64,000 nucleotides of DNA from an uncultured Clostridia bacterium. Its GTDB lineage: Bacteria > Bacillota > Clostridia > Christensenellales > CAG-138. Positions 61,919 through 64,000 of this stretch are shown piece by piece (position 1 is the first letter of the stretch; the number at the start of each line of letters is the position of its first letter). The notes beneath the pieces were generated by a model that saw only the letters and a list, made by a program, of their open reading frames with translations, did not search any database and was not told the DNA's origin. Position numbers and translations under genes: made by a program. The stretch spans positions 1 to 64,000 of the forward strand of contig CAMVMM010000008.1 in assembly GCA_947168565.1 (NCBI GenBank), written 5' to 3'.

Positions 61919-62069
61919 CGAACGACGCTTTGTTAACTATCGGCTTGCCATCGCTCTTGTGCTGAATATGGAAAGGACCGGGAAATTATCCGAGGAGTCG
62001 GCGCGGCTGCTATGCACAAAACTGGCGGAGAAATACGGCGTGAAATCCGGCAGTATTTTTGCCCCGTAA
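61902..62069 (+). CDS. SHOCT-like small protein (55 residues)
   Basis: The protein starts at GTG 61902, with AAAAGGAG 9 nt upstream, and overlaps the HTH-zinc finger gene. The C-terminal half (ERTGKLSEESARLLCTKLAEKYGVKSGSIF) resembles the short SHOCT-like helices seen just before serine recombinases in other clostridial elements. Alternative ATG 61893 abuts the ribosome binding site and is less likely. No function is known. Confidence 0.5.
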   Translation: MTFADNERRFVNYRLAIALVLNMERTGKLSEESARLLCTKLAEKYGVKSGSIFAP

Positions 62070-62134
62070 TGCTTGATATATCCCGGAATCAGAGCGAATA
62101 TGTACACTAACATTGATACAAAGGGGGCTGAATC

Positions 62135-63406
62135 ATGCCGAAAACAGTCAAGCGCATGGCGTTCGCGCCAAAGCTGCCCACGCTCCTCAAGGTAGCTGCC
62201 TACGCAAGGGTATCCTCAGGCAAGGACGCCATGCACCATTCGCTGTCAGCCCAGGTGAGCCGATACAGCGAGTACATTCAGTCGCATCCCGGCTGGCAGT
62301 ACGTTGGCGTCTATGCCGATGAAGCCAAAACGGGGACCCGCGACAGCCGTGAACAGTTCCAACGGCTCCTTGCCGACTGCAGGGCGGGACGCATCGACCT
62401 GGTCATTACGAAGTCGATCTCCCGCTTTGCGCGGAACACAGTCACGCTTTTGGAGACCGTTCGTGAACTGAAAGAGCTGGGGGTGGACGTTTTCTTCGAG
62501 GAGCAGAACGTCCACTCCCTCTCCACGGACGGAGAACTGATGCTGACTATCCTTGCCTCGTTTGCCCAGGCGGAGAGCCTTTCGGTAAGCGAGAATCAAA
62601 AATGGCGCATTAAGAAGAATTTCGAGGAAGGCAAGCCCTGGAGCAACAAGCTGTTCGGATACCGCCTTGTCGACGGGCGCTTCGAGGTAGTGCCGGAAGA
62701 AGCCGATATCGTCCGGCGCATCTTTTCCGAGTACCTTTCCGGCAGGGGCACCACCGCTATTGCGAACGGGCTGAATACTGACGGCGTTACGACGCGCCGG
62801 GGCTACGCCTGGAGACCCAACGTCATCGCCCAGACGCTGCGGAATTACAACTACACGGGCAATCTGATCCTTCAGAAGACCTACCGGGAAAACCATCTCA
62901 CCAAGCGCAAGCTGATGAATGACGACGTTCTTCCGAAGTATCATGTCTCGGATTCCCATGAGGCGATCATCGACCTTGAGACTTTTGAGGCGGTCCAGAC
63001 AGAGATCGAACGCAGAGCCGAGGCGTATCGGCACACAAAATCATGCACGGCGCGATACCCGTTCAGCGGTCTGATCATCTGCGCCAACTGCGGAAAACAC
63101 TACAGGCGAAAGACAACGAAAACAGGCATCGTCTGGATCTGCGCCACGTTCAACACCGTGGGCAAGGCCGCCTGCGCCTCAAAGCAGATTCCAGAAGAAC
63201 GGCTGCTGGAAATGACGGCGGACATTGACTTAGGCTCGATTCGGCAGATCACGGCCGAGAACGGAAACCGCGTCCGCATCCTGCTTTCTGACGGGAAGGA
63301 GATCGACCGTCATTGGGAAGACCACTCCAGGGCTGAATCCTGGTCGGATGAAATGAAAGAAGCCGCACGGCAAAGAACACTCGAAAGGAACAAGCACCAT
63401 GGCTAA
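62135..63406 (+). CDS. Large serine recombinase, first of pair 2
   Basis: The 423-residue protein has S26 in YARVS, the TKSISRFARN helix and a late zinc ribbon (CANCGKHYR, then C...KAACASKQ). Its overall plan and C-terminal ending (EAARQRTLERN) match the first recombinase of pair 1 (49101, EAARQRTLEKN), so the two are orthologous members of duplicated cassettes. GGGGG lies upstream at good spacing. Its last 8 nt overlap the start of the second recombinase. Confidence 0.9.
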   Translation: MPKTVKRMAFAPKLPTLLKVAAYARVSSGKDAMHHSLSAQVSRYSEYIQSHPGWQYVGVYADEAKTGTRDSREQFQRLLADCRAGRIDLVITKSISRFARNTVTLLETVRELKELGVDVFFEEQNVHSLSTDGELMLTILASFAQAESLSVSENQKWRIKKNFEEGKPWSNKLFGYRLVDGRFEVVPEEADIVRRIFSEYLSGRGTTAIANGLNTDGVTTRRGYAWRPNVIAQTLRNYNYTGNLILQKTYRENHLTKRKLMNDDVLPKYHVSDSHEAIIDLETFEAVQTEIERRAEAYRHTKSCTARYPFSGLIICANCGKHYRRKTTKTGIVWICATFNTVGKAACASKQIPEERLLEMTADIDLGSIRQITAENGNRVRILLSDGKEIDRHWEDHSRAESWSDEMKEAARQRTLERNKHHG

Positions 63407-64000
63407 CGTAACTATGATCCCGGCAACACGGGAAATCCATACCGCAGCGCCGAAGGATGCTCAAGCCCGCCGCAGAGTAGCCGGGTATGCCCGCGTCTCC
63501 ACCGACAGCGATGAGCAGTTCACCAGCTTCAAAGCGCAGACGGAGTATTACACGAAATACATCACCGCGAACCCGGATTGGGAATTCGTCAAAGTCTATA
63601 CGGACGAAGGCATCTCCGCAACGAACACACGGCACAGGGACGGCTTCAACGAGATGATTGCCGACGCCCTTGCCGGACGCATCGACCTTATCGTGACCAA
63701 GAGCGTGAGCCGTTTCGCCAGAAACACCGTGGACAGTCTTTCCACCATCCGCAGGCTGAAAGAAAACGGCACCGAAGTCTTCTTTGAAAAAGAAGGGATC
63801 TGGACGTTCGACAGCAAGGGAGAACTGCTCATTACGATCATGTCCTCCCTTGCCCAGGAAGAAAGCCGGTCCATTTCCGAAAACGTGACCTGGGGGCAGC
63901 GCAAGCGGTTCGCCGACGGGAAGGTCAGTATGCCGTTCAAATCCTTCCTCGGCTATTGTAAGGGGCCGAACGGCAGCCCGGAAATCGTCCCGGAAGAAGC
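63399..64000 (+). CDS. Large serine recombinase, second of pair 2 (partial, runs off window)
   Basis: The first 200 residues are visible: S33 in YARVSTD, the TKSVSRFARN helix, an EESRSISENVTWGQRK segment and the start of the recombinase domain. It matches the second member of pair 1 (50413), including the position of the nucleophile at residue 33. AAAGGA lies 8 nt before the ATG at 63399, inside the end of the preceding gene. The C-terminus lies outside the window. Confidence 0.85.
   Translation, partial: MANVTMIPATREIHTAAPKDAQARRRVAGYARVSTDSDEQFTSFKAQTEYYTKYITANPDWEFVKVYTDEGISATNTRHRDGFNEMIADALAGRIDLIVTKSVSRFARNTVDSLSTIRRLKENGTEVFFEKEGIWTFDSKGELLITIMSSLAQEESRSISENVTWGQRKRFADGKVSMPFKSFLGYCKGPNGSPEIVPEE

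Larger units (their letters stand above)
56474..64000 (+). mobile_element. GC-rich integrative or satellite-like element, runs off window
   Basis: From 56.5 kb on, GC content is clearly higher and all genes are on the plus strand: a sigma-like protein, primase, SF3 helicase, small zinc-ribbon proteins, an HK97-fold capsid protein, an HTH-zinc finger protein and two serine recombinases. This combines replication, integration and a virion component, with no packaging or tail genes inside the window. The left boundary is inferred from the composition change. Confidence 0.55.

Overview
The window looks like a stretch of accessory genome from a gut-type anaerobic Firmicute (class Clostridia). The reasons are Tn4451-style TnpV proteins, many large serine recombinases with DUF4368-type tails, two dockerin-bearing surface proteins, AGGAGG-type ribosome binding sites and sigma-A-like promoters. 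I see no rRNA, tRNA or CRISPR array. Base composition steps up sharply near 56.6 kb, from mixed or AT-leaning DNA to GC-rich DNA, so the window is a mosaic of separately acquired blocks.

Layout. (1) 0-0.7 kb: a tnpV gene behind two tandem hairpins. (2) 0.7-10.3 kb, minus strand: a tightly packed seven-gene run comprising a GNAT enzyme, a YpsA-like SLOG protein, two unknown proteins, a SLOG-fusion protein, a CbbX/SpoVK-type AAA+ ATPase, and a protein joining a PD-(D/E)XK nuclease domain to an SNF2-type helicase. This is the best candidate here for an undescribed multi-gene system. (3) 10.4-13.5 kb, minus: a fragment resembling the start of rtcB, an unknown gene, a WYL regulator with an operator inside its promoter, and a PPP-type phosphatase. 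(4) 13.6-17.2 kb: a pentapeptide-repeat protein, a frameshifted gene, and a TnpX-like recombinase broken in two by a tandem-GNAT gene. (5) 17.3-27.8 kb: an orphan CdiA-CT-like nuclease, an SMC-like AAA_13 ATPase with a zinc hook, a TetR regulator, three membrane-anchored proteins (two of them TPR proteins), an unknown gene with a hairpin leader, and a second tnpV. (6) 27.8-38.7 kb, minus: two giant secreted dockerin proteins, one with a VWA domain and one with a zinc metallopeptidase domain, with an ArsR-type regulator and a small peptide gene. (7) 39-51.7 kb, plus: a recombinase lacking its catalytic domain, then an integrative element with two DNA methyltransferases, a TraG/HerA-like ATPase, a replication-relaxation protein, small element genes and a pair of serine recombinases. 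(8) 52-56.3 kb: a restriction-modification locus with two paralogous PD-(D/E)XK endonucleases, one m5C methyltransferase and three small regulators. (9) 56.4 kb to the end: a GC-rich element that opens with a strongly structured candidate RNA, then carries a sigma-like protein, a primase, a helicase, a lone HK97-fold capsid protein and another HTH/recombinase cassette that runs off the window.

Three themes link the blocks. Defence-type cargo (restriction-modification, SMC-like ATPase, orphan nuclease, SLOG/AAA+/nuclease-helicase) sits beside recombinase genes. The cassette of an HTH plus zinc-finger protein followed by two serine recombinases occurs twice. A 114-nt intergenic sequence with a perfect hairpin, together with a 16-bp word, occurs at both 17-18 kb and 52 kb, next to defence genes in each case.

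All functional names rest on motif and family recognition by eye. No database search, alignment program or folding program was run.
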